DNA of 64,000 bases from Spartobacteria bacterium (GTDB taxonomy: Bacteria > Verrucomicrobiota > Verrucomicrobiia > Chthoniobacterales > UBA10450): assembly GCA_003167365.1 (NCBI GenBank), contig PMTM01000006.1, forward strand, positions 640,391 through 704,390, written 5' to 3'. The notes under the pieces are model-generated. The model made no database searches. It worked only from the letters and a program-made list of their open reading frames with translations, and was not told where the DNA came from. The stretch's first letter is position 1. Each line of letters opens with the position of its first letter. Shown in pieces: positions 8,565-17,111 of this stretch. Made by a program: the position numbers and the translations under genes.

Positions 8565-9758
8565 TCAGGCGGTTGGACTGCGCACATGCTCCGGCCTCAG
8601 ACCAAGGCCGACCAAGCGCGCTGTGAGAAATTGTAATGCCGGAAGCCACTGGAGAGCCTTAACGATCATGATTCTTGTGATGTTGTGGCGGTGAACCGAG
8701 CCTTGCATGGCCTGAGTCAGGCGCGTGGGCCATTCCCGGCGCTTTTGCACTGCGGCCAGGTCAGCAATCGAGACGGGCCCGGTTTTCAACTTTGCCGCGA
8801 GCAAGTTTCCGGCTGCAACCGCATCCTGGATCGCGAGATTGATTCCGACACCGGCAGCCGGGGACATCGCGTGGGCGGCATCGCCGATGCAAAGCAAGCC
8901 TTCCCGGCACCACTTGTGCAAACGATTGATCTGCACCGTCAGCAGTTTGATTTTCGACCAGTCGTCCAGTTCAGCGATGCGATCTTCAAGAAATGGCGCA
9001 AGCGAGACAATGTCGGCATGCAAAGCAGGTAGTCCGCGCTCTTTGATTTTGTCGATCCCTCCCTTTGGAATGACGAAGGCGGCCTGAAAATAGTCGCCAC
9101 GGTCGATCAATCCGAGTCCTTTGCCGCGCGCGAAGAAGCCGAATAATTGCTCCGGGTCGCGATCGCGTTTGGAAATATGCATCCAAAGGACATCGATGGG
9201 AACTCCGATCTCCTTAGTCTCAAGCTTCGCCAGCTGGCGGACAATGGAATTGCGGCCATCACAACCAACGACCAGATCGGCGCGCACTTCCAGGTCCCCC
9301 AGCGGCGTCTTGGCGCGCACTCCTGCGATCCGATCTCCGTCGTGCACGAGGTCGACAACCCTGGACTCCATCCGCAACTCGAAGGCCGGGAACTGCTTCG
9401 CCTGCTTCGCCAGAAAATTAAGAAACTCCCATTGCGGCATGAACCCCATGAATTTGCACTTTGTCGGCAGGCGGGAGAAATCGGCCATGCCCACGACATG
9501 ACCGTCGAAGATATATCTCATTCGCGTCGCCTCTTGATGCGGTAGCCGGAGGAACTGATCGAGCAAATCGAGTTCATGCATCAATTCGAAAGTGGATGGA
9601 TGGATGGTGTCGCCGCGAAAGTCGCGAAGAAAATCCGCGTGCTTCTCGAGAACGATGACGCGGACACCGGCGCGGGCGAGCAGGAACCCGAGCAGCATTC
9701 CGGCCGGTCCACCACCAATAATGACGCAGCGCGTCTCAACGATTGATGTTGTGGCCAT
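8565..9758 (-). CDS. FAD-dependent monooxygenase (PHBH/UbiH-like)
   Basis: 397-residue flavoprotein of the aromatic hydroxylase class. GGGPAG (15-20) is the N-terminal dinucleotide-binding loop, DLVVGCDGRNSIVR is the DG motif, and GDAAHAMSPAAGVGINLAIQDA is the GD motif that contacts FAD ribityl. I place the start at the ATG at 9758 because the upstream extension would overlap the UbiA-like gene. It is the last gene of a minus-strand group with UbiA-like and CruF-like proteins, so an isoprenoid, quinone or carotenoid substrate is likely. Without that context it could be any single-component hydroxylase. Confidence 0.88.
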   Translation of the reverse strand: MATTSIVETRCVIIGGGPAGMLLGFLLARAGVRVIVLEKHADFLRDFRGDTIHPSTFELMHELDLLDQFLRLPHQEATRMRYIFDGHVVGMADFSRLPTKCKFMGFMPQWEFLNFLAKQAKQFPAFELRMESRVVDLVHDGDRIAGVRAKTPLGDLEVRADLVVGCDGRNSIVRQLAKLETKEIGVPIDVLWMHISKRDRDPEQLFGFFARGKGLGLIDRGDYFQAAFVIPKGGIDKIKERGLPALHADIVSLAPFLEDRIAELDDWSKIKLLTVQINRLHKWCREGLLCIGDAAHAMSPAAGVGINLAIQDAVAAGNLLAAKLKTGPVSIADLAAVQKRREWPTRLTQAMQGSVHRHNITRIMIVKALQWLPALQFLTARLVGLGLRPEHVRSPTA

Positions 9759-9777
9759 GTTTAATCCTGTCGGCGTT

Positions 9778-10656
9778 CTAGAACTGCACGCCAAACAGAG
9801 CAAACAACATTCCGAGTCCGATGATGGCGTAGAGCAATCGATATCGAATCTGGAATCGACTGAGGCTATCCGGGTCGAGCCCATCTCGCAGCGCGCGGAC
9901 TGACCAAAAAATGTGGAGCGGATAAAGGAGAATCGGCAGAAGCGCCAGCGGGCGCGGCACGAACTCGCTTCTGGCCAGAATTAACAGCCAAACATATGCG
10001 AGAGTGAAAACGGCGAGACCCGCCACAAATGTCCGCCGTTTTCCGAACGCGACCGCGTTGGTCTTGAGACGGTTCTGTCGATCGACATCGAAATCACTCA
10101 CTTCATGGTTGAGGTGGCCGGCGGTAAACGTGAGCGCGAAAAATACTGCGATCAGGACGCCGCGTTGATCTAGTGGGCCAAAGAGCGTGTAGCCCAACAA
10201 AAAATGAAATAGCCCACCGAAAAAATGAGCCAGCGAACAAACGATCGGGATGCACTTCCCATTCAAGACCGGGTGCGAATAAAAAATCCCAAGCCCGGCC
10301 GTAATTACTGCCAGCACCAGCGTCGGTCGCGGCAGGAAAGCGAAAAGAATCACGCTCGCGAGCAGAAGCACTAACGAAGAGAGCAGCCGCCGCGGCGGAT
10401 TAGAGTCATCGTTGCCGGTCCGGGCCGTCGCGTTGTTCGAATCTTTTAGAGAACAGGTCTCGGCCCAGTCGTTGAAGGTAAAAATGTGAGCGACGAGCAG
10501 AAAACTGGCCACCACAAAAAGGAGAAACATTCTTAGCTTCTCCGTGGTGACGGCGCCAATCGAGAACGCGACCCCCATGAGAGGCGTTCCCTGGAGAACG
10601 AAAACTTCGTCGTATCGGATGAGTCGAAACAGCGAAATTCGGGGAGATCCGGACAT
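9778..10656 (-). CDS. UbiA-type prenyltransferase / lycopene-elongase-like membrane protein
   Basis: 292 residues with about eight hydrophobic segments. Two polar motifs of the UbiA family face the same pocket: NDWAETCSLKD (62-72) and DFDVDRQNRLKT (about 190). The first lacks the usual second NDxxD spacing, so the motif is a variant. UbiA proteins transfer a prenyl group in the inner membrane to an aromatic or carotenoid acceptor. The adjacent CruF-like gene points to the carotenoid elongase branch (LyeJ/CrtEb-like) more than to quinone synthesis, but this is inference. It lies 19 bp upstream of the FAD monooxygenase gene, probably in one transcript. Confidence 0.8.
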   Translation of the reverse strand: MSGSPRISLFRLIRYDEVFVLQGTPLMGVAFSIGAVTTEKLRMFLLFVVASFLLVAHIFTFNDWAETCSLKDSNNATARTGNDDSNPPRRLLSSLVLLLASVILFAFLPRPTLVLAVITAGLGIFYSHPVLNGKCIPIVCSLAHFFGGLFHFLLGYTLFGPLDQRGVLIAVFFALTFTAGHLNHEVSDFDVDRQNRLKTNAVAFGKRRTFVAGLAVFTLAYVWLLILARSEFVPRPLALLPILLYPLHIFWSVRALRDGLDPDSLSRFQIRYRLLYAIIGLGMLFALFGVQF

Positions 10657-10751
10657 TATTGCTTAAGATATTTTGCTAGGGCTTCGAGAACGACCGCGGT
10701 GGTAAGAGAACTCAACCCGCTTGACGGCTTCGATCTTCAAAATCTTTTCGT

Positions 10752-11618
10752 TTAGAGACGGTTGATCCCGCTGGTTTGGTCTGAGAGTCTCACCCACGCG
10801 ATCACAGCGAATGCGCCCATCACAAAAGCAGAGACCAACGCACAGGCACCGGTGATAGCGCTCACATTCCAAGGCGTGCCCATGGGATCGAAAACCACCG
10901 CTGACACGCGCTTGGGAAGAACAACGATTATGCCTCCCGCGGCGCATAACGCGTAAAAGATTATCGCCCAACGCCAGTAACCGGCAGGCAATGGATTGGC
11001 TGCCGGAAAGCGTCCACGCAAATAAATCGCGAACGACTGATGGACCAGGTAATATACCAAATACAAACCAAGAAAGTTGGTCAGCGGCACGCCAAAATAC
11101 GCTCCGCCCTCCTGCCATACCCATAGCCGATCGATGTTGGCCCAGACCGGATCATTGGCGAGATCCCATGCAATCATGATGAACGCTGCCACCAAAGGCA
11201 GCGTGATGACTCGCGTTCCAACAAGCGGAGATCGCAGATTTCCCAAGATCACCCGACCGAGCGTCCACGAAAGATAGCCCATCCACGCGTAGGCCAAACC
11301 GGCCAGAATCGGAACTTGAAAAAGTTTTGGCCCCATCGCGTCAGTGTAGTAAAAGCGGCCGAATGGGAAACCCGTCGCAACGCCCAAGTTCTCGAAAACG
11401 TTTCCTACGATGAAAGAGATTACAAAGAAGATCAGAATGCCGCGCCGGCCATAAAACATGGCACCATGAATCAGCGCGAAAACGAGCAGTGGAAGCACAT
11501 GGAGCGCGATCACTCCCGCAATAGGCAACTTGCCCGGCAGAATTTGGAGCACGCGTGCCACAGCATAAAGCGACCCCAACATTGCCACACCCGTAAGAGC
11601 CATGAGTCTCGTGTTCAT
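10752..11618 (-). CDS. Carotenoid hydratase-like membrane protein (CruF / DUF422)
   Basis: 288 residues, about seven membrane segments. The stretch FENLGVATGFPFGRFYYTD in the middle is the hallmark of the CruF/DUF422 family, which hydrates the terminal double bond of acyclic carotenoids (1,2-hydratase, bisanhydrobacterioruberin hydratase). The acidic and aromatic residues of that motif sit at a membrane boundary. It is the first gene of a three-gene minus-strand group with the UbiA-like and FAD genes, separated from the UbiA gene by 95 bp. No phytoene synthase or desaturase is in this window, so the backbone would have to be made elsewhere. Confidence 0.85.
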   Translation of the reverse strand: MNTRLMALTGVAMLGSLYAVARVLQILPGKLPIAGVIALHVLPLLVFALIHGAMFYGRRGILIFFVISFIVGNVFENLGVATGFPFGRFYYTDAMGPKLFQVPILAGLAYAWMGYLSWTLGRVILGNLRSPLVGTRVITLPLVAAFIMIAWDLANDPVWANIDRLWVWQEGGAYFGVPLTNFLGLYLVYYLVHQSFAIYLRGRFPAANPLPAGYWRWAIIFYALCAAGGIIVVLPKRVSAVVFDPMGTPWNVSAITGACALVSAFVMGAFAVIAWVRLSDQTSGINRL

Positions 11619-11681
11619 CCGTTTTCGAAATTTTAGCGGCTTTCGACTGCGATACGAGCGCCTGAGAAAACTCGGTTTGTG

Positions 11682-13328
11682 TTATTCGACAGGAGCTTGC
11701 GTGAGCTTCATTATAATGACGTTGTTATCGGAACCATCGATTGGGAGCCATTTGTAGCCCTCAACCAGAGGCAAACGTGCGTAATCCGGAGCGCGACCTT
11801 TCACGGGAGCAAAGAGACTGTAGTTAGGGCGTGAACTCCCCAGTCCATTACCTATGAGCTTAATAGCCTCAGAAGCTCCGTAATGCCAAATTCTGCTGTA
11901 ACGATAGTTATGGTTAGCGTCCAAAGGTGCGGCGACAAACTGGTTTGGCAGTAACGCATTTAGATAAACCGGATCAATATCTGAAAAGACATTTCCGGGC
12001 TCATTGCCGACGCGTTTTATCAACTCCTGTGCGGCAAAAAACTGCAATGATTGTTGCCCTTGTTTGTCAAAACTCAGTGCGTCCCATGCCTGAAACCGGC
12101 CTTTCTTAGGTTTGTAGCCGGACTGCGACGGATAACCAACACATGCAGCAACAGCCAAAACAAGGATAACCACAACGGCTAACCAGTGCTTCCTCGCCGC
12201 TCTTATCTGTCTGAGCGCCCACTCGACCGGAAGGACAGCGACAGCGACCGATAGAAAGAGAATGGGAACATAAAAACGAAGATCGGCGAAGACATACATT
12301 GTGGCCGCCGTACAGAAAGTAAGAGCCGCCAGGAGAGCACAAATTGCGAATCGATCCCTCCGAATGAACGGCAATCCGATGACAACCAACAAAGCAAACG
12401 GGGGAACAAAGTGAGTCCCGGTCCCAAATATATTGGCCGGGCGATAGTGCTGCCATTGGAGACTAAATTCGTTCCAGATCGTTGTAAGGTGATTTGGAAT
12501 GTTGCGCGGAGAAAAGACCATGCTCATCTCGATTGGCTTCCCTGCCCAAAAATGATGTCCAGTATTGAAGGGATGATGAAACTGCAATGTATTCAAAACA
12601 AAGAATGGGCTGGCCGCGATGGCAAAAACGATGACCGCTGAAGCGCAATGGAAAAGCCAACCAATAGGAGATCTTGTTCTTGGAAGCAGTGCCATGGCTA
12701 GAAGCAATGGACCGAAGAAGACAAGCGCCGTGCGGATGTTAAATGAGAGCCCCAAAAGGATACTTGCGGCGTAAATCGGCCAGCGACGGTTTGCTCGTAG
12801 TCCCAGATAGGCGAAGACGAACGCAAGTGCGACCAGGGCTGAGCCACTTACCTCGCTGAGCGAGGACCGGCAGAAGGTGAAAAATGCCGGAAGCGTAACA
12901 AGCAGGAGCGCGCCTATTCCACCCGAAAGGGGAACACCGACGTACGCGTAAGTCGTAAATACTGCCAGAATCAATAACAGTCCGATTGATTGATTTGTTC
13001 GAAAAGGCGCTAGAACCGCCTTCGCCTCCGGAAGAACCTTTAGCCACGGAAGCATGAGAATTGGATAACCGACGGGATATCGAGAAGGCAGCTTATCTAG
13101 GCCAATCTGAATATAAGGCCGACCCTCCCTCTCCAGCGCTCTGGCTTGCCCGAAATATTCAGTCGCGTCCGGATATGGGCCTAGATCGAGAAGCGAGGTC
13201 TTCTCGTAGTCAATCCTGAGCACCGAGAAGTAATAGAACGTTAGTGAACAGAGGAGTAACAGCAATCCAGTCACCAACTCGCCATGACTGTTGATGAGTG
13301 CCTTCCAGTTGTTTATGTACTGATTCAG
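11682..13328 (-). CDS. Polytopic membrane protein, glycosyltransferase-39-like topology
   Basis: About 548 residues: one N-terminal membrane segment, an extracytoplasmic loop (YPDATEYFGQARALEREGRPY), then about nine more segments and a C-terminal globular tail of about 150 residues. This matches GT-C/ArnT-like or dolichyl-mannosyl-type transferases in layout. An acidic motif in the first loop (YPDATEY) fits a GT-C site but is not diagnostic. The frame upstream of 13328 overlaps the small gene at 13490 and reads like non-coding sequence. There is no ATG, GTG or TTG near the first conserved residue; the best start is CTG at 13328 with AAGAGG nine bases before it. Confidence 0.7.
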   Translation of the reverse strand: MNQYINNWKALINSHGELVTGLLLLLCSLTFYYFSVLRIDYEKTSLLDLGPYPDATEYFGQARALEREGRPYIQIGLDKLPSRYPVGYPILMLPWLKVLPEAKAVLAPFRTNQSIGLLLILAVFTTYAYVGVPLSGGIGALLLVTLPAFFTFCRSSLSEVSGSALVALAFVFAYLGLRANRRWPIYAASILLGLSFNIRTALVFFGPLLLAMALLPRTRSPIGWLFHCASAVIVFAIAASPFFVLNTLQFHHPFNTGHHFWAGKPIEMSMVFSPRNIPNHLTTIWNEFSLQWQHYRPANIFGTGTHFVPPFALLVVIGLPFIRRDRFAICALLAALTFCTAATMYVFADLRFYVPILFLSVAVAVLPVEWALRQIRAARKHWLAVVVILVLAVAACVGYPSQSGYKPKKGRFQAWDALSFDKQGQQSLQFFAAQELIKRVGNEPGNVFSDIDPVYLNALLPNQFVAAPLDANHNYRYSRIWHYGASEAIKLIGNGLGSSRPNYSLFAPVKGRAPDYARLPLVEGYKWLPIDGSDNNVIIMKLTQAPVE

Positions 13329-13489
13329 CGTGAATGACCTCTTCGGCGAACGGACTAAGCTACTTTGGGTTGTTATTGGCGTTTCATTCTGCGGTGTTCT
13401 CTGGTGGTTTCGAGCTTTTTGTCTCGAGACCTGAAGATGTCGATGTGGTATCCGGCCAGCCGGTCGATGGGTCTTACTAAGCAGTTCCC

Positions 13490-13777
13490 TTAATACCACC
13501 CGCTCATGGCCCGAAGGAAAAAAATCAGCACGCCGATGGTCACGAGCGCGAGCGGGGCGCGCGCGAGAAACTTCGTTACCCCATCGAGACTCTGACCGCG
13601 CCGGGATTGCATGAACGCGATCAAGGCCAGAATAAGCCCGATGCCGTAACAGATCAGCGCCATCGTGGCCGCGGTGTCCGGGGTCCAGCCCGCCGTGGAG
13701 CGAGGAAGCGCCCCGCTCAATAAGCCGAGCCCAAGGAAGAGAAACGACGCGAGCCCAAGTTTGCGCAGGTGATTCAT
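13490..13777 (-). CDS. Small inner-membrane protein, hypothetical
   Basis: 95 residues starting MNHLRKLGLASFLFLG, with three hydrophobic segments (about 5-25, 36-56, 68-88) and short basic loops. The ATG at 13777 has AGGTG six bases upstream, better than the ATG at 13813. It lies 161 bp upstream of the polytopic membrane protein in the same direction, so they may be co-transcribed. I do not recognise the family. Confidence 0.7.
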   Translation of the reverse strand: MNHLRKLGLASFLFLGLGLLSGALPRSTAGWTPDTAATMALICYGIGLILALIAFMQSRRGQSLDGVTKFLARAPLALVTIGVLIFFLRAMSGWY

Positions 13778-13844
13778 GTTGCACCTGCTAAGCGATGCCG
13801 TCCATCCCGGCAAATCCGGCAGTGAGGCTTTCGGAGTTGAGACG

Positions 13845-14058
13845 CGACCCCAACTTCCCCTGTCCGCAGTCAGCGTTTCCGCTGTCAGCTTTCAGTGTTT
13901 CATTCGCTCAGCTCCCGCTTCGCTCTCCGCTACCCGCGCGGCGTTACCGTGCATGTCACTCACCCCACTCGCTCCATTCAGTTTTTTCTCTCAACCTCTC
14001 AACTCCTCAACCCCTCAACTTCTTTGGTCCGCAGTCAGCGTTTCCGCTGTCAGCTTTG
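13845..14058. repeat. Long word array, pyrimidine orientation
   Basis: Two blocks of the form GTCCGCAGTCAGCGTTTCCG are separated by a diverged copy of the CATTCGCTCAGCTCCCGC.. CTCACCCCACTCGCTCCATT element, the reverse of the 134-bp unit found at 37.3 and 38.0 kb. CTCAACCTCTCAACTCC words lie between. The spacer 13778-14060 contains nothing else. Confidence 0.75.
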
Positions 14059-14060
14059 TT

Positions 14061-14870
14061 TCAGATCCGAGCCTGCACGACAATGGCCCGCATCGGAGCA
14101 CGAATATCTGTTTCTCCGAACCGATCCGTGATCGCTTGAGCCACGGCCTTGGTGATGACCGGCAATAATGACGGGTCGCGCTCGGCGATCGCCACGGCCA
14201 CCGGATTCCCCTGCACCAAGCCTGTGGCTGCGTCTTCCGCCCGGCTTGCGGCACCGACTTTGGCGACGACTTCGGTCTTGATCTCTTGAAAGCCAGCTTC
14301 CTTGAGCACGCGTTTGATCTCGTCCTGATCATGATACGAAAACGGGACCTCGTAGAATGCCGGTGGATCTTTATCGAAGTAGCTGGCAATCGTTTGGTGT
14401 GCGAGTTGGCCCAGCTCGTTGTGCTCCATTGCGTCCCACACATTGAAGAGAAACAGGCCACCTGGTTTTAGAACGTGGCGAGCTTCGCGCGCGGCCAGCG
14501 CCTTGTCCGGCACGAACATGATTCCGAACTGGCATACGACGGCATCGAACATCCGGTCGCCAAAAGGCAAGCTACACGCGTCGGCCTGCAGCCATTGCAC
14601 GGCTTCGTCTTTACCGAACTTGGCCGCCGCATGTCGAAACATCGGTTCGTTCAAATCCGTCGCGGTCAGTTTCACCGTCGACGGCAGATGAGTCCGCAAG
14701 ACGCGCGTTAAGATGCCGGTGCCGCAGGCCAATTCCAAAACCGAACCGTTCTTCGCGACCTGTAAACGCGCCGCCAGATCCTCGGCGTACGGTTGGAACA
14801 ATATCGGCCCGAGGTAGCGATCATACGCCGCCGGGATGGATCCGGAAAATTGTGCGTGTTCGTCTTTCAT
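14061..14870 (-). CDS. Class I SAM-dependent methyltransferase
   Basis: 269 residues, Rossmann-type methyltransferase. Motif I is VLELACGTGILTRV (about 44-57), the acidic residue after strand 2 is in TATDLNEPM, and the motif II region is FDAVVCQFGIMFVPD. VLKPGGLFLFNVWD is motif III. This layout is that of small-molecule methyltransferases (UbiE/COQ5-like, methyltransferase type 11). Substrate unknown. Cytoplasmic. It lies upstream of a repeat-filled gap and downstream of the spike pair, without clear functional link to either. Confidence 0.88.
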   Translation of the reverse strand: MKDEHAQFSGSIPAAYDRYLGPILFQPYAEDLAARLQVAKNGSVLELACGTGILTRVLRTHLPSTVKLTATDLNEPMFRHAAAKFGKDEAVQWLQADACSLPFGDRMFDAVVCQFGIMFVPDKALAAREARHVLKPGGLFLFNVWDAMEHNELGQLAHQTIASYFDKDPPAFYEVPFSYHDQDEIKRVLKEAGFQEIKTEVVAKVGAASRAEDAATGLVQGNPVAVAIAERDPSLLPVITKAVAQAITDRFGETDIRAPMRAIVVQARI

Positions 14871-14905
14871 ATTGGCGCTTCCAATAACGAAGTTCGTTAA
14901 TTGCC

Positions 14906-15217
14906 TTACGCCGCGCTCACCCGCGTTTGAGTTTGCACGATGACCAGCGGAGTTCCGCTCGGCTCGCAGACCGACTCACTGTCGCGGAGAAGAACTGGCT
15001 GACCGTTCGCCGTGACGCGATTTGCCGCCGTCACGAAATGCGCCGTCTGACAACGGGCCTTGCCGCTCAGCGCGCAACCGGCGATCACAAAATCTGTGGA
15101 CAACGTCGCGATCGGTTGTCCGTCAATCGTGACCCGCGAATTAGGCTGGACCGGCGTGGCTGATCCACCGTGAGGACAAATCACGGTCGCGCCGGCGTGT
15201 AATAGAAATCCTGGCAT
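14906..15217 (-). CDS. PAAR-like spike tip protein
   Basis: 103 residues starting MPGFLLHAGATVICPHGGSA. The pattern of Cys/His pairs (ICPHGG, AGCALSGKARCQTAHF) and short beta repeats ending in glycine turns is that of DUF4280/PAAR-like proteins that cap a spike trimer with a metal ion. The ATG at 15217 is chosen because the frame from 15250 would overlap the upstream gene. It starts 11 bp after the gpV-like gene, which it probably tops in the assembled particle. Confidence 0.75.
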   Translation of the reverse strand: MPGFLLHAGATVICPHGGSATPVQPNSRVTIDGQPIATLSTDFVIAGCALSGKARCQTAHFVTAANRVTANGQPVLLRDSESVCEPSGTPLVIVQTQTRVSAA

Positions 15218-15227
15218 GATCGTTCCT

Positions 15228-15737
15228 CTAAATGATGGCCAGTGCGCCATTGTTGATGGTCACGGCTGGTCCGTTCATCGCGATGACCGCGCCTTTCCCA
15301 TTGGCGATAGTGATCCCGGCGTCATTGATCGACAGCATCGCGCCCGTGGCCGTTTTGATGTGGACGCCACCGGCCGGTCCGGGCGCGTCGCTGATGGAAA
15401 TAGAATTCTGTCCGGCCGTTTGCAAAACGATAGTTGAATTCGTCGAACCGGCTCCATGCGCCTGGGCCGGGACATCTGCGGAGCGCGCATACCAGCAACC
15501 GCTCCACACCGGTTTGGTTAGATCACCTTGTTCAAACTCAACCCACACGCCCGCGCCAATCGATGGCAACGCCCAGATTCCCATGTGCGGACCGGCGCAA
15601 GGAAAGCAGGGCATGGCCCACTCTGATGCAGTCAATTCGCTCACGTCTGGCACGCTCACTTGCAGCCGGCCGATGGCTATCGGATCGACATTGTGCAAGA
15701 CGGTCCCGCGATATTTCCCGAAGATTTTTTTGCTCAT
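15228..15737 (-). CDS. Baseplate spike protein gpV / VgrG-OB-like
   Basis: 169 residues. The N-terminal half (KYRGTVLHNVDPIAIGRLQVSVPDV ... GCWYA) is the gp5/gpV OB-fold of contractile tails. The stretch GVWVEFEQGDLTKPVWSGCWY is characteristic of it. The C-terminal half (about 100-169) has regular I/V-N-G-A strands (SISISDAPG, ITIANGKGAVIAMNGPAVTINNGALAII) that would form a triple beta-helix needle. Together with the PAAR-like gene it forms a complete spike, but no tube, sheath, baseplate or ATPase gene is present within the window. Confidence 0.82.
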   Translation of the reverse strand: MSKKIFGKYRGTVLHNVDPIAIGRLQVSVPDVSELTASEWAMPCFPCAGPHMGIWALPSIGAGVWVEFEQGDLTKPVWSGCWYARSADVPAQAHGAGSTNSTIVLQTAGQNSISISDAPGPAGGVHIKTATGAMLSINDAGITIANGKGAVIAMNGPAVTINNGALAII

Positions 15738-15875
15738 ACTGTCATCTCCATTTCGTTCTCACGTTCTTAGGCTTTCCGTATTTCACAAAAAGACAAGTGT
15801 GCAAAAATCGCCTTATCCGAAAACGGAGCGCGAGTGCCGACTTTGGTGTCTTAAGAGAATTGATTGCATTGAGGT

Positions 15876-16595
15876 GTGGGACGGCTTCATTGTGATCCGG
15901 TGCACAAGCGTGAACCCCATTACCTCAATACCGGCCTGTATACTGTACCGGAAGCGGCCAAGCTGACGCGAGTTTCGGCGGGTAAAATCCGGCGCTGGAT
16001 CAAAGGCTATGATTTTCGCAGCGGAAAATCGCTCCGTCATTCCGAAGCCGTTTGGCAGGGCGAAATTCAACCATTGGAAAATAAACTCGCGTTAAGTTTT
16101 AAGGACCTTCTCGAGTTGAGATTTGTCGACGCGTTCATCCGTGCGGGCGTGAGCTGGCGAACCATGCGTCGCGCCCACTCGAAAGCTCAAAATGAATTGG
16201 GAACGACACATCCGTTCTGCTCGAATCGTATTTCAACAGACGGCAAGAATATCCTCTTGCGGCAAGCCGAGGAAGACTCCGACGAAGCGCTCCTGAATCT
16301 AGTTACTCAGCAACGCGAGTTCACCAGAATCGTACAAGATTTTCTGAGAGAATTGGAGTTTTCTGGCGACGACGTTGTCTGGTGGCCCCTTGGCAAAAGC
16401 CGACAGATAGTGGTTGATCCTCGGCGGAACTTCGGGCAACCGACCGTTGCCATATCGGGTGTGCCGGCTACTGCGCTGGCGCGGAGCGTAAAAGCCAATT
16501 CTTCGGTCGACGTGGTAGCACGATGGTACGAAGTGCAACGAGATGAAGTCCGTGACGCCGTCGAATTCGAGGAATCACTCGCAAAAGCTGCTTGA
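15876..16595 (+). CDS. VapB45-like antitoxin with DUF433 domain
   Basis: 239 residues. The N-terminal part has a MerR-like helix-turn-helix (LYTVPEAAKLTRVSAGKIRRWIKGY). The C-terminal part (about 170-235) is a DUF433 domain (VVDPRRNFGQPTVAISGVPATALARS). It overlaps the PIN-like toxin gene by four bases (TTGA). The length matches the 239-residue M. tuberculosis VapB45 as I remember it. The start is GTG at 15876; a second GTG nine codons on is possible. It is expected to bind the toxin and repress the operon promoter in the 138-bp gap before it. Confidence 0.82.
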   Translation: MGRLHCDPVHKREPHYLNTGLYTVPEAAKLTRVSAGKIRRWIKGYDFRSGKSLRHSEAVWQGEIQPLENKLALSFKDLLELRFVDAFIRAGVSWRTMRRAHSKAQNELGTTHPFCSNRISTDGKNILLRQAEEDSDEALLNLVTQQREFTRIVQDFLRELEFSGDDVVWWPLGKSRQIVVDPRRNFGQPTVAISGVPATALARSVKANSSVDVVARWYEVQRDEVRDAVEFEESLAKAA

Positions 16596-16978
16596 GATTC
16601 TTCTTCGATAATAATCTGTCGCCAAAGCTGGCCAAGAGTTTGCACGTCTTAGTTGAGCCCGATCATCAGGTGGTCCATCTGAAAGATCGATTTGCAACGA
16701 ACACTCCCGACGAAACATGGATGGCTGAACTCGCGAAAGAGCGAGACTGGATAATCGTTTCCGGCGATTTGAGAATCAGAAAAAATCCGCATGAAGTCAA
16801 AGCTTGGGAGGCGGCGGGCCACACGACGTTCTTCCTCAAAACAGGTTGGATTAACCTGCCGTTTTGGACTCAAGCCTGGAAGTTCGTAAAATTTTTTCCG
16901 GAAATAGCCAGTTCTGCTACGCGGGCGAAAAGCGGAACGTTTTTTTCCGTGTCAACAATGGGTAAGATTCAGAAGTAA
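16592..16978 (+). CDS. PIN-like toxin (DUF5615 / VapC45-like)
   Basis: 128 residues starting at a TTG that overlaps the antitoxin stop. MRFFFDNNLSPKLAKSL is the first acidic strand (Asp6) of the DUF5615 PIN-like fold. DETWMAELAKERDWIIVSGDLRI supplies the second acidic cluster with the SGD motif. These residues would bind Mg2+ for RNA cleavage. The TTGA overlap implies translational coupling with the antitoxin. Target RNA unknown. Confidence 0.82.
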   Translation: MRFFFDNNLSPKLAKSLHVLVEPDHQVVHLKDRFATNTPDETWMAELAKERDWIIVSGDLRIRKNPHEVKAWEAAGHTTFFLKTGWINLPFWTQAWKFVKFFPEIASSATRAKSGTFFSVSTMGKIQK

Positions 16979-16979
16979 C

Positions 16980-17111
16980 GGTGCTTCTTAATTCCTCAAC
17001 ACCTCCGCCGCTCAACTTGCCGCTGTCCGCGTTTCCGTTTTCCCTCTCCACTCAACGCCTCAACTTCTCCTGTCGCGCCGTAGCCTCGGCGAAGGCGGAT
17101 CAACCGCTCAA
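16980..17111. repeat. Word array, pyrimidine orientation
   Basis: CTCAACACCTCCGCCGCTCAAC, then TGTCCGCGTTTCCG and CTCAACGCCTCAACTTC words (each given in short form), then CGCCGTAGCCTCGGCGAAGG, a phrase of a further word family, and CAACCGCTCAAT. It fills the whole spacer between the toxin and the next gene end. Confidence 0.7.

Noticed and set aside
13328-13784. N-terminal extension of the membrane transferase up to 13784
   Set aside because: It overlaps the 95-residue membrane protein that has its own Shine-Dalgarno, and reads like non-coding sequence.
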